From contig JAJYGP010000025.1 of NCBI GenBank assembly GCA_021785035.1, forward strand, positions 220,351 to 284,350: 64,000 bases of DNA, in the 5' to 3' direction. The position numbers and the translations under genes are program-made. Source of the stretch: Pseudomonadota bacterium. GTDB lineage: Bacteria; Pseudomonadota; Gammaproteobacteria; Acidiferrobacterales; Acidiferrobacteraceae. The notes below the pieces were generated by a model. That model was not told the DNA's origin, ran no database searches, and saw only the letters and a program-made list of their open reading frames with translations. Below are positions 1 through 8,091 of this stretch, in pieces. Every line of letters begins with the position of its first letter. Position 1 is the first letter of the stretch.

Positions 1-1056
1 CTTCTCGCGGACCTGGCCCCGCGCGGGGTCTTCCGCGCCGCCACACCGATCGCGCATGTGCTCGTGACCACGATCACGCCATCACTTTTTCTTATCGCCC
101 TCTATACGCGGCTCCTGGAAACCCAATCCGATGCCGTCCTGGGCATTGGGCGCTTTAGTCAGGCGGTTAAGGATATCGCCGTATGGGGCACGCTCCTCGT
201 GGCCTATTTTGAGGTCGGCCAACTGGTTTCGCACTATCTCAATGCTCTGTACGCGGCCATGGCCCATGTCGGGTCGTTGCGTCAGGTGGCTCTGCGTATG
301 GCGGCGTTACTCAGGACGGCAGGGCGTGGTCCAAGTGGCGTCTGGGGGACCATCAAGGAGCTCAATGCCTTCCCGCTGCGCCTGACCACGGTATTGTTTT
401 ACTACGCAACGCTCGTCATGGCGACGTTCCTGGAGGCGCTGTTACGGATCGCCCAGGCGATCGGATATGAAGTCGCTTTCCTCTATGGCCTCATTGCCAT
501 TCCCTTGACCCTCAGTCGAACCTTATCGCTGTTACGCGGGTTCGCAAAGCTCATGGGATTCTTCGTCCTTTGGCCGGTCGTTCAAGCGCTTTTGCTCGCG
601 GTCTTTTCGCCGATCTTTACTCGTGCGGTGGCGGATCTTCAGACAATCCTGGGCCCCAGCGATTATATGGTTGTGTACGCGCACATGCTTTTTACAATCC
701 TAAATCTCATTCTTTGTGCGGTCTTGCTGGCCGCGCCCTACGTTACGGCAAGCCTTGTCGAAAACGCAGGTGCCGCAAGCCCCCTTATGAGCCCGTACTT
801 CGGGGCCCTGACGTCCACTGGCGCGTCGCTTGCTGCCGGAGTGGGCCTAGGCACTGCGTACTTGGCGCGCCCCTTACTTGAGGAAGATGAGCGTGAGCTT
901 GAGTCGGTTGCGCCACGACCGGTTGGCACCTTCCATGTGCCGAGAGATCCGGACTATTGGCCGCTTTCAGCCGATGCCACGGTGCCCCTTACCAATTACT
1001 TGGATCCACGGTTTGACGGTCCGCTCAAGAAGGAGGATAGCCATGACGGCCCTTGA
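1..1056 (+). CDS. VirB6/TrbL-like polytopic membrane protein (5' end outside window)
   Basis: The frame is open from base 1, so the gene starts upstream; the ORF-track start at 58 is only the first in-window GTG. Several hydrophobic segments are visible (around DIAVWGTLLVAYF, TTVLFYYATLVMATF, LYGLIAIPLTL through FFVLWPVVQALLLAVF, and LNLILCAVLLAAPY), followed by a soluble, charged C-terminal tail. The central 'aliphatic-P ... WPV' hydrophobic region resembles inner-membrane channel components of type IV secretion (VirB6/TrbL/TraG N-terminal type), and the three following genes fit the same kind of machine. It overlaps the next gene by 14 bases. Family assignment rests on topology and context, not on a signature motif. 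Confidence 0.5.
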   Translation, partial: LLADLAPRGVFRAATPIAHVLVTTITPSLFLIALYTRLLETQSDAVLGIGRFSQAVKDIAVWGTLLVAYFEVGQLVSHYLNALYAAMAHVGSLRQVALRMAALLRTAGRGPSGVWGTIKELNAFPLRLTTVLFYYATLVMATFLEALLRIAQAIGYEVAFLYGLIAIPLTLSRTLSLLRGFAKLMGFFVLWPVVQALLLAVFSPIFTRAVADLQTILGPSDYMVVYAHMLFTILNLILCAVLLAAPYVTASLVENAGAASPLMSPYFGALTSTGASLAAGVGLGTAYLARPLLEEDERELESVAPRPVGTFHVPRDPDYWPLSADATVPLTNYLDPRFDGPLKKEDSHDGP

Positions 1057-1669
1057 AACCAATGTTTGGCTGCGCCACGGACCGCAAGGAATGCTCATGC
1101 AGCGCTTGGCGCGCTACGCGATGTTGGGGTGGGTGCTTTTTGCTTGTGCCGCGATCGCCTTTGCTGTTTTGGCGGTCCTCACGGCTTGGCGCACGCCCCC
1201 TATTATTGCCGTGAGTCGCGATGGCGCCTTACTCGGGCATATGCAATGGTTAGGACGCGCACATCGCTCGCGGGCCGAAATCGTAGCGGCCTCAATGCGA
1301 TTTGTGCGGGATTATCTGAGCGTAAACCACAATACCGTGGTTCCAGATTACGTGCAGGCGCTCGATATGATGGCGCCTAGGCTGAGACGAGCGACCGTAA
1401 AGGCCCTACAAAAAACTGCCTATATAGCCAGAGTCCGCAACGCCCATATTCGTTCCTGGGTAAGCTTCGATAAAGGCCGTAAAAGGCCGCGTGTAGTGAG
1501 CGTGTCTGGAGGCGTCTCGCATGTGCGCCTATCCGGTGTCATTCACTTAATCTTTCCTTCGGGACCGAGCCGGCGTCAGGGCTTCACTGTGATTTTGACT
1601 GTGAGCTCAGTGCCGCGTCGAACGTACGATACCGCAGGACTTGTCATTCGCGATGTCCGGGGCTTGTGA
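1043..1669 (+). CDS. VirB8/TraE-like inner-membrane assembly protein
   Basis: The ORF track gives 878, but ATG 1043 follows AAGGAGG at good spacing and gives a 208-residue protein. It has a short cytoplasmic N-terminus, one transmembrane helix near residues 25-48, then a periplasmic domain. The pattern of a helix, 'F..DYLSVNHNTVVPDYV', a leucine/alanine-rich helix and then paired beta strands resembles the TraE/VirB8 family, which nucleates the periplasmic part of type IV secretion systems. It is translationally coupled on both sides: a 14-base overlap upstream and a TGATG junction downstream. It could instead be a DotI/IcmL-type homologue of the same fold. Confidence 0.5.
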   Translation: MTALETNVWLRHGPQGMLMQRLARYAMLGWVLFACAAIAFAVLAVLTAWRTPPIIAVSRDGALLGHMQWLGRAHRSRAEIVAASMRFVRDYLSVNHNTVVPDYVQALDMMAPRLRRATVKALQKTAYIARVRNAHIRSWVSFDKGRKRPRVVSVSGGVSHVRLSGVIHLIFPSGPSRRQGFTVILTVSSVPRRTYDTAGLVIRDVRGL

Positions 1670-2433
1670 TGGCCGCGCTACCGGCAAACATCGCCCCGCT
1701 TGTGCCGCGCGCACGGTACGTGGTATTGCGTCCGTACACATCTATCGGGGTCCTGGTGGTACCCAATCTCGGCCTGCGGCTGATGTTCCCGCAGTCCTAC
1801 GGCGCGCGGCTGACGTTTGCCGTGACGAACCCGCTTTTCAAAGCCACTCGGCTTGGTCCAACGTCTCTGCTCCTGACTGTGGCCCGCGGTCTTTCCCATC
1901 GCTATTGTGGGGACGTTTTTGTGGGTGCCGGTCGCTCGTCTGCGTCTATCCTTGTGTGTACCTCGGGAAGGGCTCAGGACTACGTAAGCGACATTATCTT
2001 CGTCCGTCCGCCCCTTAAGCCCTTGGCTAGACTATCCGCTATTAGGCCACCGCGCCCTCCCGTCTGGAGGAAAGTGTTAGCGAATGTGGCCTTTGGTCAC
2101 AACCCTCATGAGGACATAAAAAAGCGTCAAGTCTTAACGCGCGGAGATCTCTCAAGCACTGTGTCGGTAAGTCGATTTCTGTTCGCAAATCGTCATGCAG
2201 TCCTGGGATTTGCCGTGACCGCGTCACGAAAATCAGCCCTCCTTGTCAGTGACGCGGCCCTATACCGGGGCCGAAAGACGTGGCGCCGGATCCCTGGCGC
2301 CGTCGTCTGTACGGTCGTTCGTGGTGTCCATGAAACCCGCTGCGCTCTTGTTATAGCAAGACCTAAGTCGGCCGTATCGCGCTGGCACCTCGTCGTTATG
2401 CTCGGTTCCGGGGCCACGAGGCTATCGTGGTGA
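1669..2433 (+). CDS. Possible VirB9/TraK-like protein, function uncertain
   Basis: A protein of 254 residues starting at ATG 1669, which shares TGATG with the previous stop (a GTG at 1666 is the alternative). The N-terminal half is beta-rich (LGLRLMFP, ARLTFAVTNPL, TSLLLTVARG), the pattern expected of secretin-N/TraK or VirB9 domains. The middle is proline-rich, and the C-terminal half is again beta-rich with two cysteines. No convincing cleavable signal peptide is visible, unlike canonical VirB9 and TraK. The assignment therefore leans on its place between VirB8-like and VirB10-like genes. Confidence 0.35.
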   Translation: MAALPANIAPLVPRARYVVLRPYTSIGVLVVPNLGLRLMFPQSYGARLTFAVTNPLFKATRLGPTSLLLTVARGLSHRYCGDVFVGAGRSSASILVCTSGRAQDYVSDIIFVRPPLKPLARLSAIRPPRPPVWRKVLANVAFGHNPHEDIKKRQVLTRGDLSSTVSVSRFLFANRHAVLGFAVTASRKSALLVSDAALYRGRKTWRRIPGAVVCTVVRGVHETRCALVIARPKSAVSRWHLVVMLGSGATRLSW

Positions 2434-3167
2434 CTACGATGCCAACCCATACCGCAGCCATCGTACAAAGGCTTGCCCACCGCAGGCCTGATACGCCTTC
2501 AGTATTGGGTCGCATCTTGCGATGGATGCCGAGGCTCGAGAGAAGGCCAGTCCTGGCTTCGGCGCCAATACGGCGTCCTCATCCGACTGTGCGTGCAACA
2601 TCAATCGCGTTCACGATCTACACGCGCCATGCAACGCCGCACGTTTATCTCCCGCCGGCCGCCGGTATTGGCTTGCGTGCCGGAACCTGGATACCGGTTC
2701 GCTTGCGCCACGGTATTGCCGATACCGATCCTGCGCTCGTGGTCTTGCATGTGCTGCGGCCAATTAAAGGACAGATCGGGTCCCTGTCGCCAGGAACGCG
2801 ATTACTCGCGCGGGTGGAGTCAGCTTTTGGGCACAGGCTGGGCTTGTCGGTGTTCCAAGCGGTCACACCGAACAATCAAAGTATTCCCCTTAAAGCTCAG
2901 GTCTTCGACGTGCGCTTCCATTTCGGGTTGCCGGCATTCGTGGTGGGCGGGCGGCGGGCAGCGGTCCTAGTTGCGTTCGGGCGATCGTTTCTTGCGAGCG
3001 CTGACGTAGCTTTTGGCATGATGGGGGCGCAGGGATCGTTGGCATCGGCGGCATTGGGTCGCGCCGGGCAAAGAACGCTTGCCGCTACGATGCCCTCGCG
3101 CTCCACGCGATATGTCCTATATGCGCCGGCCCAAAACGCCTATGTTCAGACCCAGAGCGGATCATGA
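2430..3167 (+). CDS. VirB10/TraB/DotG-like C-terminal domain protein
   Basis: It starts at GTG 2430, overlapping the previous TGA as GTGA (ATG 2439 is possible), and encodes about 245 residues. The core reads in the order expected for the VirB10 beta-barrel domain: a 'AGTWIPVRLRHGI' segment, 'LRPIKGQIGSLSPGTRLLARVES', then 'QAVTPNNQSIPLKAQVFD'. These match the family's usual 'GT.I.A.L..GI', 'PGTRLLG' and 'PDG.SI.L' elements. VirB10 normally also has an N-terminal membrane helix and a proline-rich arm; here the N-terminus is short and lacks a clear helix, so this is a compact or truncated form. The next gene overlaps as ATGA. Confidence 0.5.
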   Translation: MTTMPTHTAAIVQRLAHRRPDTPSVLGRILRWMPRLERRPVLASAPIRRPHPTVRATSIAFTIYTRHATPHVYLPPAAGIGLRAGTWIPVRLRHGIADTDPALVVLHVLRPIKGQIGSLSPGTRLLARVESAFGHRLGLSVFQAVTPNNQSIPLKAQVFDVRFHFGLPAFVVGGRRAAVLVAFGRSFLASADVAFGMMGAQGSLASAALGRAGQRTLAATMPSRSTRYVLYAPAQNAYVQTQSGS

Positions 3168-3709
3168 TGCGTGCCCTGATCGCGGTCTGTCTGTTCCTTA
3201 TTCCTATCGACGTCCTCGGATGGCAGTTGGCCGTTGGCGGCGGCGTCACCGCCGGCCTCGTTCGTGGCCGTGCGCCTACCGGGACAGCCACCGGCTGGGA
3301 TGTTTTGGCGCAGTGGACTCGCCAGCCGTTCGTTGGGCAGCGCTGGGCCGTCGACCTAGAGGCCGGGCAATTCGCGACCGAAAAAATAAACGGCGGACTT
3401 CTCGAGCGCGGAAGACTCGAAAGTGCGGCAGTGTTGTGGGAGAGACGCGTACCCCTACGCTACGATTTGCGGCCCTGGTTCGGAATCGGAGCCGGTCTTG
3501 ACTACGTTCGTTACGACGATCGTCTGCGTCTCGACTCCCAAGAATATGCGGTAGCGGCCTATTCCGCGACACATGAGACCTCGGCGTGTCTCCAGGCGGC
3601 GATAGTTCTGCCGATCAGCAGATCGTGGTCGGCGTCTTTGGTCGGATCAACGGATTATCCAGGCCATCTTTCGACAATAACCATGACATTTATCTGGAGG
3701 CTATTGTGA
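3164..3709 (+). CDS. Small secreted outer-membrane beta-barrel-like protein
   Basis: A protein of 181 residues with an N-terminal signal peptide (RALIAVCLFLIPIDVLGW) and alternating beta segments such as QLAVGGGVTAGLV and WFGIGAGLDYVRY. It ends in hydrophobic strands with a terminal aromatic/leucine motif (MTFIWRLL), typical of small outer-membrane barrels. The size and shape recall the PagL/acyloxyacyl-hydrolase-like or OmpW-like groups, but no catalytic signature was seen. It overlaps the genes on both sides, so it belongs to the secretion-like operon and may provide its outer-membrane part. Confidence 0.5.
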   Translation: MMRALIAVCLFLIPIDVLGWQLAVGGGVTAGLVRGRAPTGTATGWDVLAQWTRQPFVGQRWAVDLEAGQFATEKINGGLLERGRLESAAVLWERRVPLRYDLRPWFGIGAGLDYVRYDDRLRLDSQEYAVAAYSATHETSACLQAAIVLPISRSWSASLVGSTDYPGHLSTITMTFIWRLL

Positions 3710-5127
3710 CAAAGTTATCACGAGTCTTAGTTCTCTCGATTTATAGTCTTACGCTGTGCGGATGCCAGCTTGGAAATCCCGGCACGCCCACAACCTTGCC
3801 CGCAGGATCGGTTGCCGGGTTCGTGGTTAGTAGTGGCCCCGTCGCCGGCGCCACGGTGACGGTGTACGGCCCAGGTGGCGCGGTCGCCAGCACCAGAACC
3901 GACGACAGCGGTTACTTCGCGGTTTCCCTTCAGGCTCTAAGCGGGACCATGAACGTTTCGGTGAGCGGCGGTTCTTCCCCTGGTGGAGCGACCGGCTCTA
4001 GCGCTCCACCGGGTCCCTTGAACGGAGTATTTTCCTACCAGGAAGGCCATGCCACCGAGATCGCAGTGACCCCGTTTACAACTGCCGCTGCGTCGCTTGC
4101 AAGCTTCTTCGTGACCCAAGGGTTATCCCTAGGGGCTGCGAGCGCAAAGGCAAATGGCGAGTTTACAGATTGGCTTGGCTTTGATGAGGCCAACGTCGTA
4201 CCTATTTTGGAGTCGCAACTCACAACCGCCCAGCCGTTTGACGCGGGAGTGCGTTATGGGCTTGTCATAGCGGCGCTATCCCAATGGGCAAGGTCCCAGG
4301 GTGTGCAGACCCCAGCGACTATTACGACGACCATGGTCTCGGATGTGGCGAATGACGGTGTCTTGAACGGGCAGGGAGCCCAGGGCGCCTTGTTTTTGGG
4401 GTCGGAGCCTTTGAGCCCGGAGGCTTACCGTAATGGTATCGCAAACGCGCTTATTCAGGTCGCTGCGTCGGAGCCAGCGGGAACGCCCGCATCGCTTTCG
4501 GGTCCTAACGCCACGGCCGTTATTGCTTACGCCCGCAGCCTAGCCCAGGGACCGGTCGCGCTGTTTGGAAATGAGACGCCGCCACCCTTCGCCGCAAGTC
4601 CCTTGGCGTTGAACGTACCGGCGTGGCCTACGTGGATCCATGGAAGCTTCCTGGTCTCTGGTTCTGTAATGGATCCGTTTGCCTTGCCGGCGACAGTCAC
4701 GGTCACGGTCGACGGCCAAGCCTACAGTCCGCTGCAAGCGGCTCCCGCGTTTGCGTTTTCCCTCAACACCATGGCACTCACCGACGGCCAACATAGCGTT
4801 GTCATCACAGCCCGCGATGCAGCCGGGCTCGCAGCCTCCGTAAGCCGAACCTTAGGGGTAGACAACAGTCCGCCGCGCGCTTGCCTATTGGTCTATGCAC
4901 CCCTGGTGCCAACCTTTATCGTATCCGGACAGTGGCAAGACATCTCGGGCGTGGTCGCGGCTACTATCAATGGTTTTCCGGCTCAGCTTTCCGGCACTGA
5001 CATATGGTACGGCACGGCGCCCCTCAGTGCGGGCCCGCTTGTCTTGACCTTGACGGATGCGGCCGGAAACGTCAATACCTTTTCGTGGCCGGTCAGTCCC
5101 TTATCAAACCCGGCCCCCTGCCCGTAA
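3706..5127 (+). CDS. Lipoprotein with carboxypeptidase-regulatory-like and Ig-like domains
   Basis: GTG 3706 overlaps the preceding TGA (GTGA) and gives 473 residues; the ORF-track start at 3586 lies inside the upstream gene. A lipobox is clear: SLTLCGC with lipidated Cys near residue 20. A short fold follows at residues 38-85 with GPVAGATVTVYG and TDDSGYFAVSL, typical of carboxypeptidase regulatory-like or SpaA-like beta domains. Then comes an alpha-rich middle part and two Ig-like repeats near residues 310-460 (VTVTVDGQAYSPL and DAAGLAASV, then GVVAATINGFPA and DAAGNVNTF). It is probably an exposed surface lipoprotein, last in the operon. Its ligand is unknown. Confidence 0.6.
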   Translation: MTKLSRVLVLSIYSLTLCGCQLGNPGTPTTLPAGSVAGFVVSSGPVAGATVTVYGPGGAVASTRTDDSGYFAVSLQALSGTMNVSVSGGSSPGGATGSSAPPGPLNGVFSYQEGHATEIAVTPFTTAAASLASFFVTQGLSLGAASAKANGEFTDWLGFDEANVVPILESQLTTAQPFDAGVRYGLVIAALSQWARSQGVQTPATITTTMVSDVANDGVLNGQGAQGALFLGSEPLSPEAYRNGIANALIQVAASEPAGTPASLSGPNATAVIAYARSLAQGPVALFGNETPPPFAASPLALNVPAWPTWIHGSFLVSGSVMDPFALPATVTVTVDGQAYSPLQAAPAFAFSLNTMALTDGQHSVVITARDAAGLAASVSRTLGVDNSPPRACLLVYAPLVPTFIVSGQWQDISGVVAATINGFPAQLSGTDIWYGTAPLSAGPLVLTLTDAAGNVNTFSWPVSPLSNPAPCP

Positions 5128-5238
5128 CATGGGGCCGCCTGATTGACGTTGGTCAGGAGCTGCGGTAGCGTGGCGCTTAGTCAAGTTCGAACAAGGAAGT
5201 TCGGACGGTAACGCTCTTCGATCAAGGATGAATAAGGT

Positions 5239-6420
5239 ATGGAAACCCTCGCGATTCCGCTGCCGGCCGATCTTCCGGCAGATATCTGCACTGAAATCAC
5301 AAAGCGCGCGTGTTATTGCGATACCTCAATTTTGAAATCCCGGTACCGAGCCGATTCGAATTGCCTCGAAATCGATCTCAGGGGGACTGGCGAGACCAGT
5401 GATATCGCAGCGAAAGTCGGGCTTTTGATCGGCAAGATGCAAGGCGAGCGTTTATCTGTGACTCCCAGAGTCCTTCGTAAACGGATTAGGGTAGGAAATC
5501 GTTTCGTGGCGGGTGCCTACCAACAGTTGACGGCCCGCGGGGATATCTGGGAGTCGGGCCAAGGGGTGACCGGCCGCGGTGGCGTGTTCATGGACCTTCT
5601 CGAGCGGCTTGACCGGCTGCTTGAGCGGGTCGCAGTCGGAAGTTTTGACGCGAAAAGACACGCATACAACGTTCTTCTTCCCAGCGACTGGCTTAAGCGC
5701 GCCGGCTATTTTGGATCGTTTTCTCACTCCGTGACGTTTGCTGTGCATCTCAACGAGAATTATGACGCGATCGAAAAGTTTTCGGCGCGGCATCGCAATG
5801 GAGAAAACCCGACCTTTCAAGATGTAGGCGAGATCGCCGCCCCAGAGCATTGTCTTTCCCCAGCCATTTGCTATCACACTTACGGCGCGCTTATGGGTAA
5901 AGCGCTTCCAGGGAACCTCTCGGTATTCACCGGAGGCGGCCGTTGCTTTCGATACGAGTCTAAAAATCTCGCGGGCCTAGATCGCCTGTGGGAGTTTTCC
6001 ATGCGCGAGATTATCTGGCTTGGCGAACAAGACCGGGTATTGGCGGCGCGAGAGGCGGCTATCGATGTCGGTTGGCAGCTAGTCGAGGCGCTCGATCTCT
6101 CCGCCAGGCTTGAGACGGCTTGCGACCCATTTTTCGCAAGCGATTTTCCGTCTTTGCGGTTCTTTCAGCTTGCGAACGATTTGAAATATGAGCTCAAGGT
6201 GGATATAGAGCGAGATCGTTCCATAGCCTGCGCGTCGTTTAATTATCACGAACGCTTTTTTGGTGCTCGTTTCGGCATTCAGACCGCCGGCCGGGAGGTA
6301 GCTCACACGGTCTGCGCGGCCTTTGGACTTGAGCGCCTCCTGTATGCTTGCTGTTGTCAGCATGGCCTAGAGCGGGCCGCCGAACTTATAGAGACGGCCG
6401 CCGGACAATGGGGAGCGTGA
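5239..6420 (+). CDS. Amino acid:[carrier protein] ligase, class II aaRS-like
   Basis: A protein of 393 residues resembling the catalytic core of atypical seryl-tRNA synthetases without a tRNA-binding arm. Known members of this family activate glycine or alanine with ATP and load it on a phosphopantetheine carrier protein. Visible motifs are a motif-2-like GGRCFRYES, MREIIWLGEQ, RFFQLANDLKYEL, and a motif-3-like GLERLLYA. Candidate zinc ligands are the Cys in AICYHTYG, the Glu in RYES and the Cys in ACASFNYHE; the family uses a Cys/Glu/Cys set. The two genes downstream encode acyltransferases, but no carrier-protein gene is adjacent, although the family is usually found beside one. Confidence 0.72.
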   Translation: METLAIPLPADLPADICTEITKRACYCDTSILKSRYRADSNCLEIDLRGTGETSDIAAKVGLLIGKMQGERLSVTPRVLRKRIRVGNRFVAGAYQQLTARGDIWESGQGVTGRGGVFMDLLERLDRLLERVAVGSFDAKRHAYNVLLPSDWLKRAGYFGSFSHSVTFAVHLNENYDAIEKFSARHRNGENPTFQDVGEIAAPEHCLSPAICYHTYGALMGKALPGNLSVFTGGGRCFRYESKNLAGLDRLWEFSMREIIWLGEQDRVLAAREAAIDVGWQLVEALDLSARLETACDPFFASDFPSLRFFQLANDLKYELKVDIERDRSIACASFNYHERFFGARFGIQTAGREVAHTVCAAFGLERLLYACCCQHGLERAAELIETAAGQWGA

Positions 6421-6493
6421 GTCAATCGGGGTTTGTCCCTGAACTACACGATAGGAGATAGCGTGTGTTGGCTACGGCCTTCCCGCCGGTATT

Positions 6494-7498
6494 ATGAAGA
6501 TTGAGTCGATCGAGCTTTTTAACGAGATTGTTAATCCCGATTTGGATCAGGTGAGCGCCCTCATGAGGGCCAATTGGCAGCCGCCGTGCTGGCTGTATGA
6601 ACCGGATCTTTTGGCCATGCATCTTCATAGGCCGACGGGAGACCCGACCATGGCGGTCGGGCTTCAAAGTCAAAGCGGCAAGCTCGCCGCGTATTTGGCC
6701 TTTGTTCCACTCCGGTTACGACTCTATGGGTCGACATATAAGGCGGTGTTTGCCAGCTTTTTCACTGTGTCTGGCGAGTTTAGGCGGCATAGACTGAGTG
6801 ATCGCCAGCAGCTGTTGATGGTCGACCGGGCGCGGGCTCGCGGTTACGATCTTTACGTTGCGGTCACCGTGGCCGGTACGCCGGCCAATCAGACCGTGTC
6901 GCGGGCGTTTGCGGCACGCGGCCTGCCGGTAAAGGCCGTTCGAAATTTTCGATATTTGGCGGGTGCCGCGGCCATTGTCTCGAGTCGCATCAATCGTGAT
7001 CCGGGTATGACCATTCGCTCCTACGAAAAAAAGGATGAGACGCAGGCTTTCGAGTTGTTGTCGCAAGCCGGTGCTATGGCGACTATCGCCAAGGTCGTCG
7101 AGCACGAGGATGTCGATTTCATGCTGCGCACGCGGCCGCGTATTGTCACCTACGTCTATGAAGATGATGGACGGGTTCTGGCCCTTTTGAATATCGCATT
7201 TTTGCCGGTGGTTTCGGGGCATGTAGGCATGAATGCCTATGTTGAGAATATTGCCCTGGGAAGCTTACCGGTCGCCACGAGAGAGCGATTCGTCGAAGCG
7301 GTTATGCATAGAATTTTGGGCGAGGGGGTGGAGGCGGTCATGGTGCCCGACACCGGCTATTGCGACCCGCAGCCGTTTCGGCGTCTCGGTTTTCGCGCGG
7401 CCCCCAGGAAGCTGCGCTTGTTGCTGGCGCCGCTGCGCGCGGGTGTACTAGCCGAGGTGCCAGACGCAATCGATTCCTTTTGTCTCGATGTTTTTTAG
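6494..7498 (+). CDS. GNAT-family N-acyltransferase
   Basis: A protein of 334 residues. The N-terminal half carries a GNAT-like acyl-CoA-binding stretch (a strand with VSGEFRRHRLSDRQQLLMVDRA, similar to the family's V.pe.RG.G....L motif, then a long helix and GYDLYVAVTVAGTPANQ). The C-terminal half, from about residue 175 (MTIRSYEKKDETQAFELLSQ), looks like a second GNAT-like fold ending in YCDPQPFRRLGFR. Two tandem folds match the double-GNAT architecture. It sits 73 bases after the carrier-protein ligase and directly before a second acyltransferase, so a role in transferring an amino-acyl or acyl group is plausible. The substrate is unknown. Confidence 0.6.
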   Translation: MKIESIELFNEIVNPDLDQVSALMRANWQPPCWLYEPDLLAMHLHRPTGDPTMAVGLQSQSGKLAAYLAFVPLRLRLYGSTYKAVFASFFTVSGEFRRHRLSDRQQLLMVDRARARGYDLYVAVTVAGTPANQTVSRAFAARGLPVKAVRNFRYLAGAAAIVSSRINRDPGMTIRSYEKKDETQAFELLSQAGAMATIAKVVEHEDVDFMLRTRPRIVTYVYEDDGRVLALLNIAFLPVVSGHVGMNAYVENIALGSLPVATRERFVEAVMHRILGEGVEAVMVPDTGYCDPQPFRRLGFRAAPRKLRLLLAPLRAGVLAEVPDAIDSFCLDVF

Positions 7499-7500
7499 AT

Positions 7501-8091
7501 ATGCGCAAAAAATTGAAGGAAGGGGTACGCTGTGTGCTCATGCTGTCGGGAGCCGTGCTGGCGTTCCCGTTTGTCGCTTTGACCAAGCTTGATCGCTGGG
7601 TTGACGAACGAGACGCCCTCTTTATCTTGAGTGCTCAGGCGCTTGCCGGACTGCCCGGGGTCATCGGAAACGCGGCCCGGGCGGCCTACTACGAACGGAC
7701 GCTCGCGCTTTTTGAGAAGGGGGCGGTCATCAGCTTCGGTAGTTATTTTTCGAAGCGCGGCGCGCGCGTCTTCGCTCATGCCGGGATCGGCGCCTATTGT
7801 ATTATTGGTCTTGCCGATGTGGGCACCCATGCCCGGATAGCAAGTCGCGTGTCGATTACCTCGGGCTTACACTACCATGGCGGGGCAGGAGGCTTAAGCG
7901 ATAAGGATTGCGTGGAAAGGGTGTCGATCGGCGCCTATGCCTGGATCGGGGAGGGTGCCGTGATCGGGGCCGACATCGGCGCCCATAGTATTGTCGGCAT
8001 GGGTTCGGTCGTAGTCCAAGCGGTTCCCGAGGGGGTCACAGTCCTCGGGAATCCGGCGCGCCGGATTCCCCCGATAGCGCACTCCGCTTAG
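7501..8091 (+). CDS. Left-handed beta-helix (hexapeptide) acyltransferase
   Basis: ATG 7501 begins two bases after the upstream stop and gives 196 residues; the ORF-track start at 7360 lies inside the previous gene. An N-terminal hydrophobic or amphipathic segment (CVLMLSGAVLAFPFVAL) precedes hexapeptide repeats (VFAHAGIGAYCIIGLADVG, IGAYAWIGEGAVIGADIGAHS) and the typical NPAR.I end of the family. A candidate catalytic His is in SGLHYHGG. Such enzymes acetylate sugars or amino groups using acyl-CoA. The stop overlaps the convergent rpoH stop (TTAG at 8088-8091). Confidence 0.75.
   Translation: MRKKLKEGVRCVLMLSGAVLAFPFVALTKLDRWVDERDALFILSAQALAGLPGVIGNAARAAYYERTLALFEKGAVISFGSYFSKRGARVFAHAGIGAYCIIGLADVGTHARIASRVSITSGLHYHGGAGGLSDKDCVERVSIGAYAWIGEGAVIGADIGAHSIVGMGSVVVQAVPEGVTVLGNPARRIPPIAHSA

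Noticed and set aside
5128-5238. Two AAGTTCG repeats before the aminoacyl:carrier ligase gene as an operator
   Set aside because: Only two short copies in direct orientation with no symmetry; could be chance.
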